Assembly (NCBI RefSeq): GCF_014841125.1
Contig: NZ_JACYTQ010000003.1
Span: 310,001 to 374,000 of the forward strand
Source: Echinicola arenosa
GTDB taxonomy: Bacteria > Bacteroidota > Bacteroidia > Cytophagales > Cyclobacteriaceae
Reading direction: 5' to 3'
Length of the DNA stretch: 64,000 nt
Shown here: piece after piece, positions 1 to 8,434 of the stretch
Layout of the letters: every line of letters starts with the position of its first letter
Position numbering within the stretch: position 1 is the stretch's first letter
Notes under the pieces: model-generated
The model's database searches: none
What the model was told of the DNA's origin: nothing
Seen by the model: the letters and a program-made list of their open reading frames with translations, nothing else
Program-made: the position numbers and the translations under genes

Positions 1-186
1 CCCATAGTTCCCTTTTTCATCGGTCACGGTAGCGGTTTCGGTACCGGCCACCCTGATAAGTGCACCGGACAGGGGCAATTCCTTAATGGCTTCCAGCACC
101 TGTCCCTTTACCGGATAGGCTGTCTGGGCATGCAGGGAACCGAAAAGTCCCCACAATAAAATAATAGCAAGTAGAAGATGTTTCAT
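1..186 (-). CDS. SusC/RagA-like outer-membrane receptor, N-terminal fragment
   Basis: Only the first 62 codons are in the window; the gene runs off the left edge. They encode a signal peptide (MKHLLLAI..., ending near HAQ) followed by a carboxypeptidase-regulatory-like beta-sandwich with the typical spacing G-x-V-x(5)-PL-x-GA-x-I...TDE-x-G-x-Y. This is the usual start of SusC/RagA TonB-linked receptors, which import oligosaccharides or peptides across the outer membrane; the same domain also starts other surface proteins, so the receptor call is inference. The ATG overlaps the TGA of the upstream TlpA-like gene (ATGA), so the two are translationally coupled. Codons are G+C-rich compared with the rest of the window. 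Confidence 0.65.
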   Translation of the reverse strand, partial: MKHLLLAIILLWGLFGSLHAQTAYPVKGQVLEAIKELPLSGALIRVAGTETATVTDEKGNYG

Positions 187-1772
187 GGTGTTGTGCTTTG
201 ATGGGGTTCTTCAATAAGTTCCTGGATAAGGCCGGCAAGTTCCTGTGGATCATCGGGGAAGTTGCCGACTTTGCGGATTTTGCCTTCCCGGTCCAATAGC
301 ATCAGTGTGGGGAAGGCGTGGATATTGTAATAGTCCAGCACCTTGTGGTCGGGCCCTCCCGTCCATAGGTTGGTGTATGCTTCGGAGGTATATTTTCCTT
401 CACGGATACTGTTCAGCCACTTGTCTTTGTCCCTGTCCCTGGATATGGAGACCAGTTCAAAGTTCCCGGCATCGCCAATGGCATCGATGGTAGGCTGAAG
501 GTAGTTGTGGTGCATCTTGGAGCTGGCACTGCAGCCGGTAAACCAGAAGTCCAGCAATACCACCTTGCCCTTGAAGGTGTTGGATGGCACCGTTTTTCCA
601 TCGGTACCGGTAAACTCGGTTTCAAGGAAAGGGGCGCCCACCTTCTGTGTCTGATAGAGCCCTGAAATGGTTTCCAATACCCAAGGGGTCTTTACGGTGG
701 CCAGGCCCTGGGTGAATTTTTCCTCGGGAGAGGGCAGTTGCCGGTAGAACTTGACTAGGTATTTGCCGATCAGTTGGTCGCGCACCTTGGGGCTGTATTC
801 TCCATAGACCTCATAGATGGGTACCCCTTCCAAGATGGCCCTGAGCGTACAGCGGTCAAAAAGGTAGTCCAGATAATGGGCGGAGTGCCGGAGCACATCG
901 TCTTCCCTGTCGAGGGGAAGCGAAGAGATGGTTTCGTTATAAAGCTTCCTGAAGGCGTCCGTATGCCTGAACGAGCGCATAAATGCCTGTACCTTTTCCC
1001 CATAGGCCATCCCTTCCAGTTCCTTTTCCATGCTGACCATAAAATCCCTGTCCAGCACAGCAGCATAGGCGCGTAGCACTTGGTACCCGGGATGGTCTTT
1101 TACCTCCAGGTTAAGGACAGAACGGATATAGGGGATGGAGCCGTCGCCATAGGCCACTACCTGCATGGGAGGTTGCATTGATGGGGCGTTTGCCAATGCC
1201 TTTTTGTACTCCTCCCTGTTGTTACCTTCGTTAAAGTGGACGGCCGTATCTCCCGTATACATGACCGGGGGAACCTGTTCCATGAATGCCCTGTGTGCCA
1301 GTCTGAGCTCATGTTGGCAGCGGTACTTCATCGCATCAGGTCCGGAGAAAACGGTGTTGCCGTTTTCAAGGTCCACGCTGATGGCCACACTGTCGCCCGG
1401 GGAGATTTGGACGCGTTCTAGAAAGGTGCCCTTGCCCCCTTTGATGGTCAGGTAGCCGGTGTCCGAAAACCGGGGGCTTTGGTAGGTGAAATATTCCATG
1501 GAAGCATTTCCGCCGTACACGGAGCCCCTTTTGGATGCTAATTCCGTGTTTTCCGGTTCGGGAAGCCGGGTAAAGTCGTCCAGATAGTGGGCATTGAAGC
1601 TCACCGTAAAGGTGTCGATGGGGACAGGGGAGTTGACTTCGAAATACACCACCACCGGAGCCGAAACATTTTCCGACCCAGTAGTGGTGGGAGGTGAAGC
1701 AACTTGGCCATATATTTCGCTTCCAAAAAGGCATAGCAATGCCAGGAAGCATGTGATCTTTGTTTTTTTCAT
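183..1772 (-). CDS. TlpA/AhpC-TSA-like periplasmic protein with degenerate redox motif
   Basis: A 529-aa exported protein. I chose the ATG at 1772 because a clean signal peptide (MKKTK, hydrophobic core, YGQ) starts there; an in-frame start at 1808 would add 12 residues before it. The N-terminal 390 residues resemble the all-beta/helical region of Bacteroidota TlpA-like proteins (DUF4369 type). The last 140 residues form a thioredoxin-like fold, with a conserved strand before the active site and a cis-proline region (AFPT). The active-site motif reads GCSAS where WCxxC is expected, so the second Cys is Ser and dithiol chemistry is unlikely; a one-Cys or binding role is possible. It overlaps the next gene by 4 bases. 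Confidence 0.8.
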   Translation of the reverse strand: MKKTKITCFLALLCLFGSEIYGQVASPPTTTGSENVSAPVVVYFEVNSPVPIDTFTVSFNAHYLDDFTRLPEPENTELASKRGSVYGGNASMEYFTYQSPRFSDTGYLTIKGGKGTFLERVQISPGDSVAISVDLENGNTVFSGPDAMKYRCQHELRLAHRAFMEQVPPVMYTGDTAVHFNEGNNREEYKKALANAPSMQPPMQVVAYGDGSIPYIRSVLNLEVKDHPGYQVLRAYAAVLDRDFMVSMEKELEGMAYGEKVQAFMRSFRHTDAFRKLYNETISSLPLDREDDVLRHSAHYLDYLFDRCTLRAILEGVPIYEVYGEYSPKVRDQLIGKYLVKFYRQLPSPEEKFTQGLATVKTPWVLETISGLYQTQKVGAPFLETEFTGTDGKTVPSNTFKGKVVLLDFWFTGCSASSKMHHNYLQPTIDAIGDAGNFELVSISRDRDKDKWLNSIREGKYTSEAYTNLWTGGPDHKVLDYYNIHAFPTLMLLDREGKIRKVGNFPDDPQELAGLIQELIEEPHQSTTP

Positions 1773-2530
1773 GCTTAAAATGCGGTTGTGTAGAAAGTGT
1801 TGGGACAAGACATCGAGTCTTGTCAGATGCTAGACGCTAGACTAAAGACACAAGACTGGATTTCGAAGTCGTTATTTACCCTCACCTCTCCCTCTCCCTT
1901 AAAGGAGAGGGCGAACATTTCTGTCTACCGATAGATGTCTAGTGTTGATATTTACACTCTTCCATCGATGTCGTGAGGACTTTCTGACCTCGTTTACGAG
2001 ATTACCTGCCCTACAAGCTGGCTACGGGCTAAAAAGAAGTGGATCTAGCCGAGGGCTAGCTAACTTCTTTTTTTAACGCCCTCCGTCAACTCCACAAAAC
2101 CAACAGCTCCAAGGGCCGGAACCGGAATTTCGTATTTTACCCCCACCTAGCCTCCCCCTTTAGGGTGAGGAACCGATCTCGTTAACGAAATCTTGAAGTC
2201 CCCCTTCAGGGGGATTTAGGGGGTAAGTCTCACGTCTCAAATCTGACGTCTAGTGTCTTTTCCATCACTTCTACAATAGTTAAGAAATCATTTAATTACC
2301 CCAGTGCTTATAAAGCCCCAGGCTAGGCTGCCCTACCAGACGCGAGGGGCGTCCCCCAGGCGAATGCAGCCTCCGAATCGTCGAAAAGTACGAGGTATGA
2401 GGTACCCAGTACGATGTATACACTTTAAAATAGGTTTGATGGTGTTATATGATTAGTACTCAGTAGCAAGTATCCCTATCGCTTACGTTAATAAAAGTTA
2501 GCTACTAAATACTAAATACTAGGTACTATC
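1773..2530. repeat. Non-coding, repeat-rich spacer with CCCTC/GAGGG and CCCCC/GGGGG palindromes
   Basis: I see no credible gene here. The region carries short palindromes of a type repeated elsewhere in the window: CCCTCTCC...GGAGAGGG at 1890-1911 and CCCCCTTCAGGGGG at 2200-2213, the latter followed by a run AGGGGG. Similar CCCCTTCAGGGGGGCAGGGGGTGAGGGA blocks occur near 16985-17016 and 17167-17198. Phrases such as CAAGCTGGCTAC near 2016 also recur near 25810. This looks like decayed interspersed-repeat DNA separating the operon at the left edge from the defence island. Confidence 0.55.
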
Positions 2531-3061
2531 TTAGATGGGATTTTTCGGTTTGCGTATAAATAGCATATCAAACTGCGTACAGCTATTTTGGCTATTTAGA
2601 CAACTTGGATTAAAAATACAGGCAGCCGAACTTTCTCTTCTAAAAGAAGACCCTAATGGATTAGGATATGTAAATGATGTGCTACCCATAATGTCTTTTT
2701 TATTATGAGCCTCATTTAGTTCAATTATGAAATTGGCGCCTAAAAATTGGTAGGGCAGGCAATTCCAAGATTCTAATGCCACAAGGTTCTGGTAAACCTC
2801 CACTTTTTAAAGTAGTCCGCACATTAGAAACAAGGAGTGCCCGCCCTATTTTTTGAATAGGGACAAGGACCACTCTTTGAATTCCCGCGCGGAAAATTTA
2901 CCAGATTTTGTGGCGAGACTCATTGAGCAGTTCCATTAAAGGTCCTGCGTTAAAATTAGTTTTTAGTTATATTATTTCAATAACATCTTTTCAAATATAA
3001 TAAAGTATTATTAAAGTAAAAATTTAAATTTTCATTTTAAAAATTTTTCTTTTAAAAATAA
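2531..3061. other. A+T-rich intergenic stretch, no supported gene
   Basis: A 90-codon open frame exists on the minus strand (2531-2803), but it has no recognisable domain, no start signal and an odd composition (many Ser, Asn and Cys), so I do not call it. The last 120 bases before 3062 are strongly A+T-rich (runs of A and T) and probably hold the promoter of the small gene that follows, though I cannot place a clear TAnnTTTG box. Confidence 0.4.
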
Positions 3062-3085
3062 GTGTCAGTGGTCAGATTGGGCCTA

Positions 3086-3385
3086 ATGAAATCAAAAGAA
3101 TCGAAAAAGAAAATCCAAGAATTCAAATTCGATGAGGAGTTTGAGGAAATTGGTGCATTATTTAATCAAGGTCTTATCAAAAGCATTTCAAGACTTCAAG
3201 AACTTAAACCTACTAACCTGTCCAAAAAGCTTCAAATGGGATTTAATACTTATACCGAAAAGCTAAGAAATCCAGAATTATTTACTATTGAGGAAATAGT
3301 TAAATTAGCTATTGTAGTTGGTACTAATTATAAAATAGTCTTAGAAATTATTCAAAGAGAAGTCAAGGAGAAATATGGAGTTTGA
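3086..3385 (+). CDS. Small Xre-like DNA-binding protein (candidate)
   Basis: A 99-aa basic protein. The ATG at 3086 is preferred; a GTG at 3062 is in frame but adds unremarkable residues. The C-terminal half reads like the helix-turn-helix of small Xre-family proteins found next to mobile elements in Bacteroidota: a residue pattern of N-T-Y-x-E-K-x-x-N-P-E-x-F-T-x-E-E-I-x-x-L-A, that is, the recognition helix followed by the loop and the helix that define when the regulator applies. No partner toxin lies next to it. A 28-codon frame (3375-3461) overlaps its 3' end and may be a gene remnant. A rho-independent terminator follows at 3578. It could regulate the island start, but this is inference. 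Confidence 0.5.
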   Translation: MKSKESKKKIQEFKFDEEFEEIGALFNQGLIKSISRLQELKPTNLSKKLQMGFNTYTEKLRNPELFTIEEIVKLAIVVGTNYKIVLEIIQREVKEKYGV

Positions 3386-3577
3386 TGAAATCAATAACAG
3401 TATATATCACATTGCAAAAGTTGGAATACTTAAAATGAAGCATAGTATTTTTGATCTATAGGCAATTTTCATTTTTAAATAACTCTTACTGTGATTCCAC
3501 AAATAATGATTTATAAGTTAAATTAAGGAAGCTGATAAAATATATAAGTTGTTTAAATCCTATTCAATAATTTATAG

Positions 3578-3605
3578 AAGCCCTTCGGTTGGAGGGCTTT
3601 TTTTT
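3578..3605 (+). terminator. Rho-independent terminator
   Basis: Stem AAGCCCT / AGGGCTT with a loop of about 8 bases, followed by eight T. It lies about 190 bases after the small Xre-like gene. Confidence 0.8.
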
Positions 3606-3620
3606 GTGGGGTTTTGGTGA

Positions 3621-3644
3621 AAAATACCCCAAGTGGGGTATTTT
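3621..3644. promoter_or_regulatory. Perfect 10-bp inverted repeat AAAATACCCC-AAGT-GGGGTATTTT
   Basis: Ten-base arms with a 4-base spacer lie 16 bases after a terminator and 237 bases before the DUF262-AlbA_2 start. The ends are A+T and the core is C/G. It could be a regulator site or a second terminator. Which protein binds it cannot be read from the sequence. Confidence 0.45.
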
Positions 3645-3880
3645 ATGGGAAGTGGGAGATTGTTAGTTTTAGAGGATATGTTCAATTATAAATAATTACA
3701 AATTATTGGTAAGCGTTTGGAAATGGATAAATGGTCTTTTGTTAAGGAAATAGGGCAAATTTTGTTAAAATAAATATAAAAGGTATATCAAACATTGGAT
3801 GGTGATATACAAGTGCTGTGGTTAATGAAAAAGGAAATACTGAAAAGGTTAAAGAGAAATTAATATCTAACTGAAATAAT

Positions 3881-5683
3881 ATGGCTATATCGAGTGGTTT
3901 AACAATTCAAGGTACACATGTTCAAACTATTTACACTGATTTTATTAAACAAAGGTTGTTAGTAAACAGAAACTATCAACGTAAACTAGTTTGGACAATC
4001 GAAGAAAAAAGAAATTTCATAGATACACTTTCGAGAGAATTACCAATTCCTCTATTCTTATTAGCGGAGGTTAACTTTGAAAGTTCAACCAAACTTGAAA
4101 TAATTGATGGAATGCAAAGATTTGATGCAATTTTTTCATTTATCGAAAACAAATATAGTTTAAAAGATGGTTTCTTTGATCTATCTGTAATGTCAGACAG
4201 CCAGTCAAGGCTTGAGAATGGTGTTTTAAAGCAAAAAGAACCGAAGCTTGATAAGGAGTTTTGTAGGAAAATAGTCAATTATTTACTTCCAATTTCAAAG
4301 GCAAGCACTCTAACAGGTCCAAAGATTGAAGAAACATTTCGAAGGATTAATTCTAATGGAAAACATTTATCTAATCAAGAACTTAGACATGCAGGTACAC
4401 TTGGTAAGTTTCCAACTTTAGTAAGAAAGTTAGCAACTGATATAAGAAAGGATATTTCAGATGATTTATTAGTACTCAATGAAATGTCAAAGATCAGTAT
4501 AACTCAAAAACGGCTTGGCTATTATGGAGTTTCTGTACTTGATATGTTCTGGGTAAAACATCATATAGTTAGTCCAGATAATATAAGAAACTCAACAGAT
4601 GAAGAAATAATCGCTTTTCTATTAGCTGATATGATATCTGCAAATGACATTCATATGACTGCTGCTAGGTTAGATAAGTATTATGGTTATAATCCTAATC
4701 CTTTAGCTGTTGAATCAAAGGAGCTGGAAGAAATAGAGACTTCTCTAAGTAGAGTATCTGATGAAATAATTTCCAAAAATTTTCGAAGAGTATTTGCAAC
4801 AATTGAGAACCTTTTGATTGAAGCAAGAAAAGACTTCCCAAATCTATTATTCGTTAAGAGTAAAGGGTCAAGTATTAGAGAAGTTTATCATATTTTATTT
4901 ATGACTTTTTATCAATTAATAATAAAAGAGAACAAGTCAATTAATGATTCAAAAGCACTAATTAAGAGTATGTCAGGAATGGGCGATGATTTGTTTTCTA
5001 AAAATCAGCTAAGAGAGGCATTTAAGGGAAAAGAAAGAAGGAATATTATCAATCACGTTATTGGAAGAATTCAAGAGCATTTTCGAGAAAGAAATTCAGG
5101 TGATCCAATTAATGAGGACTGGACATTAGAATTTGAAAAGATATTAATGAATTCTATAACCGAGCAAAATCAAATTGATTTTAAGATGGGAGTAACCACT
5201 CTTACCAATGGAAAATATAACAGCGACCTTGTTACAAAGATTGCTAAAACTCTTTCTGCTATTTCAAATTTAGGACCTAATAAAGCTGGATATGTAATCG
5301 TTGGTGTTGCAGATAATGAGAATGATGCAAATCAACACAAAGCACATTACAATCGAAAACATTTTATAATGAATAAATTTCGTGTAACTGGGATAGAACC
5401 AGAAGCACTGAAATATTATAATTCAGTAGACAAATATTTAAGAAGAATTAAAGATACTATTAAATCTGCACCTTTAAAACCTGATAGATACAAGAATGAG
5501 ATTTTGTCAAATATTATTTCAAGACAATATCATGGTAAAGAAGTATTGATATTCAAAGCCATCCCAACAAATGAGCCTGTTTGGTTTGATGGAGCTTTGT
5601 TTGAGCGTCATATGTCCCATAATAATAAAGTTGAGCCAGAAAATCATTCCGCAATATATTCGAGATTCTTTAAGAGAGATTAA
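3881..5683 (+). CDS. DUF262 (GmrSD-like) domain fused to Schlafen AlbA_2 domain; candidate anti-phage protein
   Basis: A 600-aa protein. Residues about 15-200 match DUF262, the ParB/sulfiredoxin-like NTP-dependent domain of GmrSD-type restriction enzymes: Q-R-x-L-V-W near 33-38 and the signature I-I-D-G-M-Q-R at 74-80 (normally DGQQR; the first Q is M here). The middle 200 residues are helical. The C-terminal 170 residues match AlbA_2, the Schlafen-type domain: E-x-x-x-I-D-F-K near its start, then Y-V-I-V-G-V-A-D-N, then F-E-R-H-M-S near the end. GmrSD enzymes normally carry a DUF1524 HNH nuclease at this place, so the effector seems swapped. The next gene starts 73 bases later on the same strand. 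A defensive role is inference from the family and the island. Confidence 0.8.
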   Translation: MAISSGLTIQGTHVQTIYTDFIKQRLLVNRNYQRKLVWTIEEKRNFIDTLSRELPIPLFLLAEVNFESSTKLEIIDGMQRFDAIFSFIENKYSLKDGFFDLSVMSDSQSRLENGVLKQKEPKLDKEFCRKIVNYLLPISKASTLTGPKIEETFRRINSNGKHLSNQELRHAGTLGKFPTLVRKLATDIRKDISDDLLVLNEMSKISITQKRLGYYGVSVLDMFWVKHHIVSPDNIRNSTDEEIIAFLLADMISANDIHMTAARLDKYYGYNPNPLAVESKELEEIETSLSRVSDEIISKNFRRVFATIENLLIEARKDFPNLLFVKSKGSSIREVYHILFMTFYQLIIKENKSINDSKALIKSMSGMGDDLFSKNQLREAFKGKERRNIINHVIGRIQEHFRERNSGDPINEDWTLEFEKILMNSITEQNQIDFKMGVTTLTNGKYNSDLVTKIAKTLSAISNLGPNKAGYVIVGVADNENDANQHKAHYNRKHFIMNKFRVTGIEPEALKYYNSVDKYLRRIKDTIKSAPLKPDRYKNEILSNIISRQYHGKEVLIFKAIPTNEPVWFDGALFERHMSHNNKVEPENHSAIYSRFFKRD

Positions 5684-5756
5684 CTACAGTTAAGTAAGTT
5701 GATGACATTTTTTGGTATATGAAAACAATTAAACAAGTTGTGCAATAAATTTTAAG

Positions 5757-6641
5757 ATGAGTGATTCAACCACTGTAGAATTTCAATTAAAAGAGTTTAA
5801 AGATAGATTAATGGAATATATTCCTGAAACATTTGTGTTTTCAGGAATAAAAGATAAGCAATTAAAGAAAAAAATTAGTGCAGTTAAAAATCGGTATGAT
5901 CAGTTGGTTAAGATTACAGATCAGTCAAAAAACTACAGACCTCACTGTATCTATGATTTATTGTTTTTAACTGATATTGACTCAAATCCAAATAATAGAT
6001 ATATTTCTTTGCTTAGACACATAGAGTTAACTCTTAAAGAAATAAAAAAGCTAATAAATCCAGCTTTATTACCAAAAGTAAAAGATACAGTTGTTCAAAT
6101 GTTAACAGCGGTTGACCCTAAACTAGGTTCAAATTACCAATACTTAAATTTTTTTGCTGAGTTACTGGGGATTCACTTTATTTTAAAAAATGGGTTTAAT
6201 TTAGAGGATATTGAGAGACCCTTACCTAACGGAAAGAAAGTTGACCTTGTCTTTAAAAGTGAAGATGATTCTTCCCTTTTATACATGGATTTGATTAGTT
6301 ATCATAATATAGCTCCAGACCTTCATCGAAGTGATGATGGATTTAAACGTTTTCTTATACAAAAGTTTAATGAGAAAATAGAAGGTAAAACAGAAGGATT
6401 GAATAGTAAAGGCCAATACCTTAATATAAATGGTGAAAATATTCCTTTTACGATTTTACCTATCATTTGGGGCGATCCCGATAGTTTTTTAAAATATAGA
6501 GATTTAATAAAACGTCTCGAAGAAGAGTTAATTAACGTGACAGCAATAGTAACTTTACTCACTGAAATTGATGATTTAGGAAATGTTCACTATACATTTA
6601 CTACATTAAGTAATGTATTAGAAAGAATAGCAACGCCTTAG
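5757..6641 (+). CDS. Unknown protein with PD-(D/E)xK-like pattern; partner of the DUF262-AlbA_2 gene
   Basis: A 294-aa protein that I do not recognise as a named family. The first 125 residues are charged and helical. Residues 127-200 show a restriction-endonuclease-like order: a helix with E135 (NFFAELLG), a loop, K-K-V-D163-L-V-F, and a strand L-Y-M-D178-L-I followed by a helix with Lys and Arg. In active PD-(D/E)xK enzymes the last strand would read E/D/Q-x-K; here it is D-L-I, so the lysine is missing or supplied from the helix. It follows the DUF262-AlbA_2 gene with the same orientation and similar A+T-rich codon use, so a two-gene system is plausible. Confidence 0.5.
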   Translation: MSDSTTVEFQLKEFKDRLMEYIPETFVFSGIKDKQLKKKISAVKNRYDQLVKITDQSKNYRPHCIYDLLFLTDIDSNPNNRYISLLRHIELTLKEIKKLINPALLPKVKDTVVQMLTAVDPKLGSNYQYLNFFAELLGIHFILKNGFNLEDIERPLPNGKKVDLVFKSEDDSSLLYMDLISYHNIAPDLHRSDDGFKRFLIQKFNEKIEGKTEGLNSKGQYLNINGENIPFTILPIIWGDPDSFLKYRDLIKRLEEELINVTAIVTLLTEIDDLGNVHYTFTTLSNVLERIATP

Positions 6642-6865
6642 TCGATTAGGTAAAGGGGAACCCCAGACATAAACCTCTCACATGATCTGTCCTGCCATAG
6701 CTTTCAGGCTGTGAACTTCTCGATTCATTAGGCCAATGTATCGGTTGCTCTCTGAAGAGGTTTTAGTCCTTATTACCTGCCTAGAAATATTGGATTCGAA
6801 TTGTTTTTTAAAATGAATTAATAAAATCTCGGTCTATATTTGTAAAAGACTTTAAAAATAAAAAT
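6642..6865. other. Spacer before the methyltransferase with a long-range inverted repeat and a -7 box
   Basis: AAACCTCT (6671-6678) and AGAGGTTT (6756-6763) form an 8-bp inverted repeat enclosing 77 bases of more balanced composition than the flanks. TATATTTG at 6835-6842 fits the Bacteroidota -7 consensus TAnnTTTG and would place transcription start about 15-20 bases before the GTG start of the methyltransferase. No -33 TTG is found at the usual distance. Confidence 0.4.
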
Positions 6866-8434
6866 GTGAATTGTATAGATTTATATAGTGGTATTGGTGG
6901 CTGGACTTTAGGGATGAAACTCAATGGTATAGAACATATCAAATCATTTGAATGGAATAAGGAATCTAACCTAACACACAATATTAACTTTGGAACAAAC
7001 ACCAAAGAGATAGATATTAGAAAACTAGATTTCAACTCTCTGCCCAAGGTGGGCTCAATTGATTTTGTTGTAGGCAGTCCACCCTGTACTCAATTCTCCT
7101 ATGCAAACAGAGGTGGTGGAGGAGATATTCAAGACGGTTTAGTTGATATGTATCAATTTCTTTCCGTTGTTGAATACCTGAAACCAAAGTATTGGGCAAT
7201 GGAAAATGTCCCAAGAGTTAAGAACATTTTAGAAAAAGTTTTAAATGAAGACCCTAAGTTTAAGCGATTCAAGAAGCTATTCAATTATTTAGAAGTGGTT
7301 GATTCAAGCGAATTTGGCCTTCCACAAAAGCGAAAAAGAATGATTGGGGGAAATTTTCCCCATCACCTATTCGAAGCATATAAAGCTGAGACAGCTGACA
7401 GGACATTGGGAGATGTTTTGAACGCTTTAAAAGGTGAAAAGGTAACTGATCCAATATATGGCTATGAACTATCAAGGGAAGAATTGACTGACCACATAAT
7501 TGAAGCCTCCCTTAATCCTGAAGAATTAAGATTAAACAGAGAATCAAAAGAATATCATCCTGTTTATAATGGCATGTCATTTCCTGAAAACTTAACCAGG
7601 CCTTCAAGAACCATTACCTCTACGTGTACTAGGGTATCCAGAGAAAGTCTAGTTATACAAAACGGTGTTGGTTTCAGAAGATTAACAGTAAGAGAAAGAG
7701 GAATGTTAATGGGTTTTCCTATTACATATCAATATTATGGAAAAACATATAACTCAAAATTAAAAATGATAGGAAATGCCATTCCTCCAGTGGTCACGTA
7801 CTATTTGTTTCAAAGTATGTTGGAAACTCCAGTTAGAGAATTAACTTTAATCGAAAATGCTCATCATTATCGACATGAATCACCAGGTGAGCCAATTCCT
7901 ATAACTCCACCAGATAAAGCAAAATTTAAGTATCGAGATGACCGTTCGTTTAGATTAGCGATACCTGAATATAGATTTGGAAGTGGTGTTAGATTTGAAC
8001 TCTCTAACAAGTTTGTTGGTACTATTTGCGCTTGGAAGGTAAGGTTCTTTTATGGTTCTTCAAAAAAAATAAATGAGGTATTATTTACCGATAAAAGCCA
8101 TAAACAAATACTTGAGTTACTGAAAATTCAGAATATCAATATTGATAAGAAAGTGAAAGAATTAAAAGCTTTTTCTGAAACTCTAAGCTCTGAAGAATTA
8201 CAGAAGAAATGGACTCATAAATCTCAAGAATACATCCATCCATATGACGTTTTGGATACAATTTCCAGGATAAGTTTAGATATAAGAAACAATATCTCTG
8301 ATATAAATATCTCTGATTCTGAATTTGCTTCTATTGTTGGAGATAACTTAAATACAAAACTTTTTGACAATAAAGCTTTAGTGATTTCAGGGATCATTTC
8401 AGGGTATGTGTTCAATAAACATATTAAAGCATGA
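6866..8434 (+). CDS. DNA (cytosine-5) methyltransferase with C-terminal extension
   Basis: A 522-aa C5-methyltransferase that uses S-adenosylmethionine to methylate cytosine and so protects host DNA from the adjacent endonuclease. Motif I is D-L-Y-S-G-I-G-G (5-12), motif IV G-S-P-P-C-T-Q-F-S with nucleophile C74, motif VI M-E-N-V (112-115), motif VIII Q-K-R-K-R-M, and motif X G-N-A-I-P-P near 308. About 200 further residues follow motif X, an uncommon extension without a motif I know. The start is GTG at 6866: an ATG two bases earlier is followed at once by TGA. The stop overlaps the endonuclease ATG (ATGA). BglII itself is paired with an N4-cytosine methylase, so a C5 enzyme here is notable. 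Confidence 0.93.
   Translation: MNCIDLYSGIGGWTLGMKLNGIEHIKSFEWNKESNLTHNINFGTNTKEIDIRKLDFNSLPKVGSIDFVVGSPPCTQFSYANRGGGGDIQDGLVDMYQFLSVVEYLKPKYWAMENVPRVKNILEKVLNEDPKFKRFKKLFNYLEVVDSSEFGLPQKRKRMIGGNFPHHLFEAYKAETADRTLGDVLNALKGEKVTDPIYGYELSREELTDHIIEASLNPEELRLNRESKEYHPVYNGMSFPENLTRPSRTITSTCTRVSRESLVIQNGVGFRRLTVRERGMLMGFPITYQYYGKTYNSKLKMIGNAIPPVVTYYLFQSMLETPVRELTLIENAHHYRHESPGEPIPITPPDKAKFKYRDDRSFRLAIPEYRFGSGVRFELSNKFVGTICAWKVRFFYGSSKKINEVLFTDKSHKQILELLKIQNINIDKKVKELKAFSETLSSEELQKKWTHKSQEYIHPYDVLDTISRISLDIRNNISDINISDSEFASIVGDNLNTKLFDNKALVISGIISGYVFNKHIKA

Larger units (their letters stand above)
3386..3880. other. Intergenic region with a terminator and a perfect palindrome
   Basis: Apart from the terminator at 3578-3605 and the inverted repeat at 3621-3644, no gene is visible. 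The 150 bases before 3881 are A+T-rich and probably contain the promoter of the DUF262-AlbA_2 gene. Confidence 0.5.

Noticed and set aside
2531-2803. 90-codon frame on the minus strand
   Set aside because: No start context, odd Ser/Asn/Cys composition and no recognisable domain.
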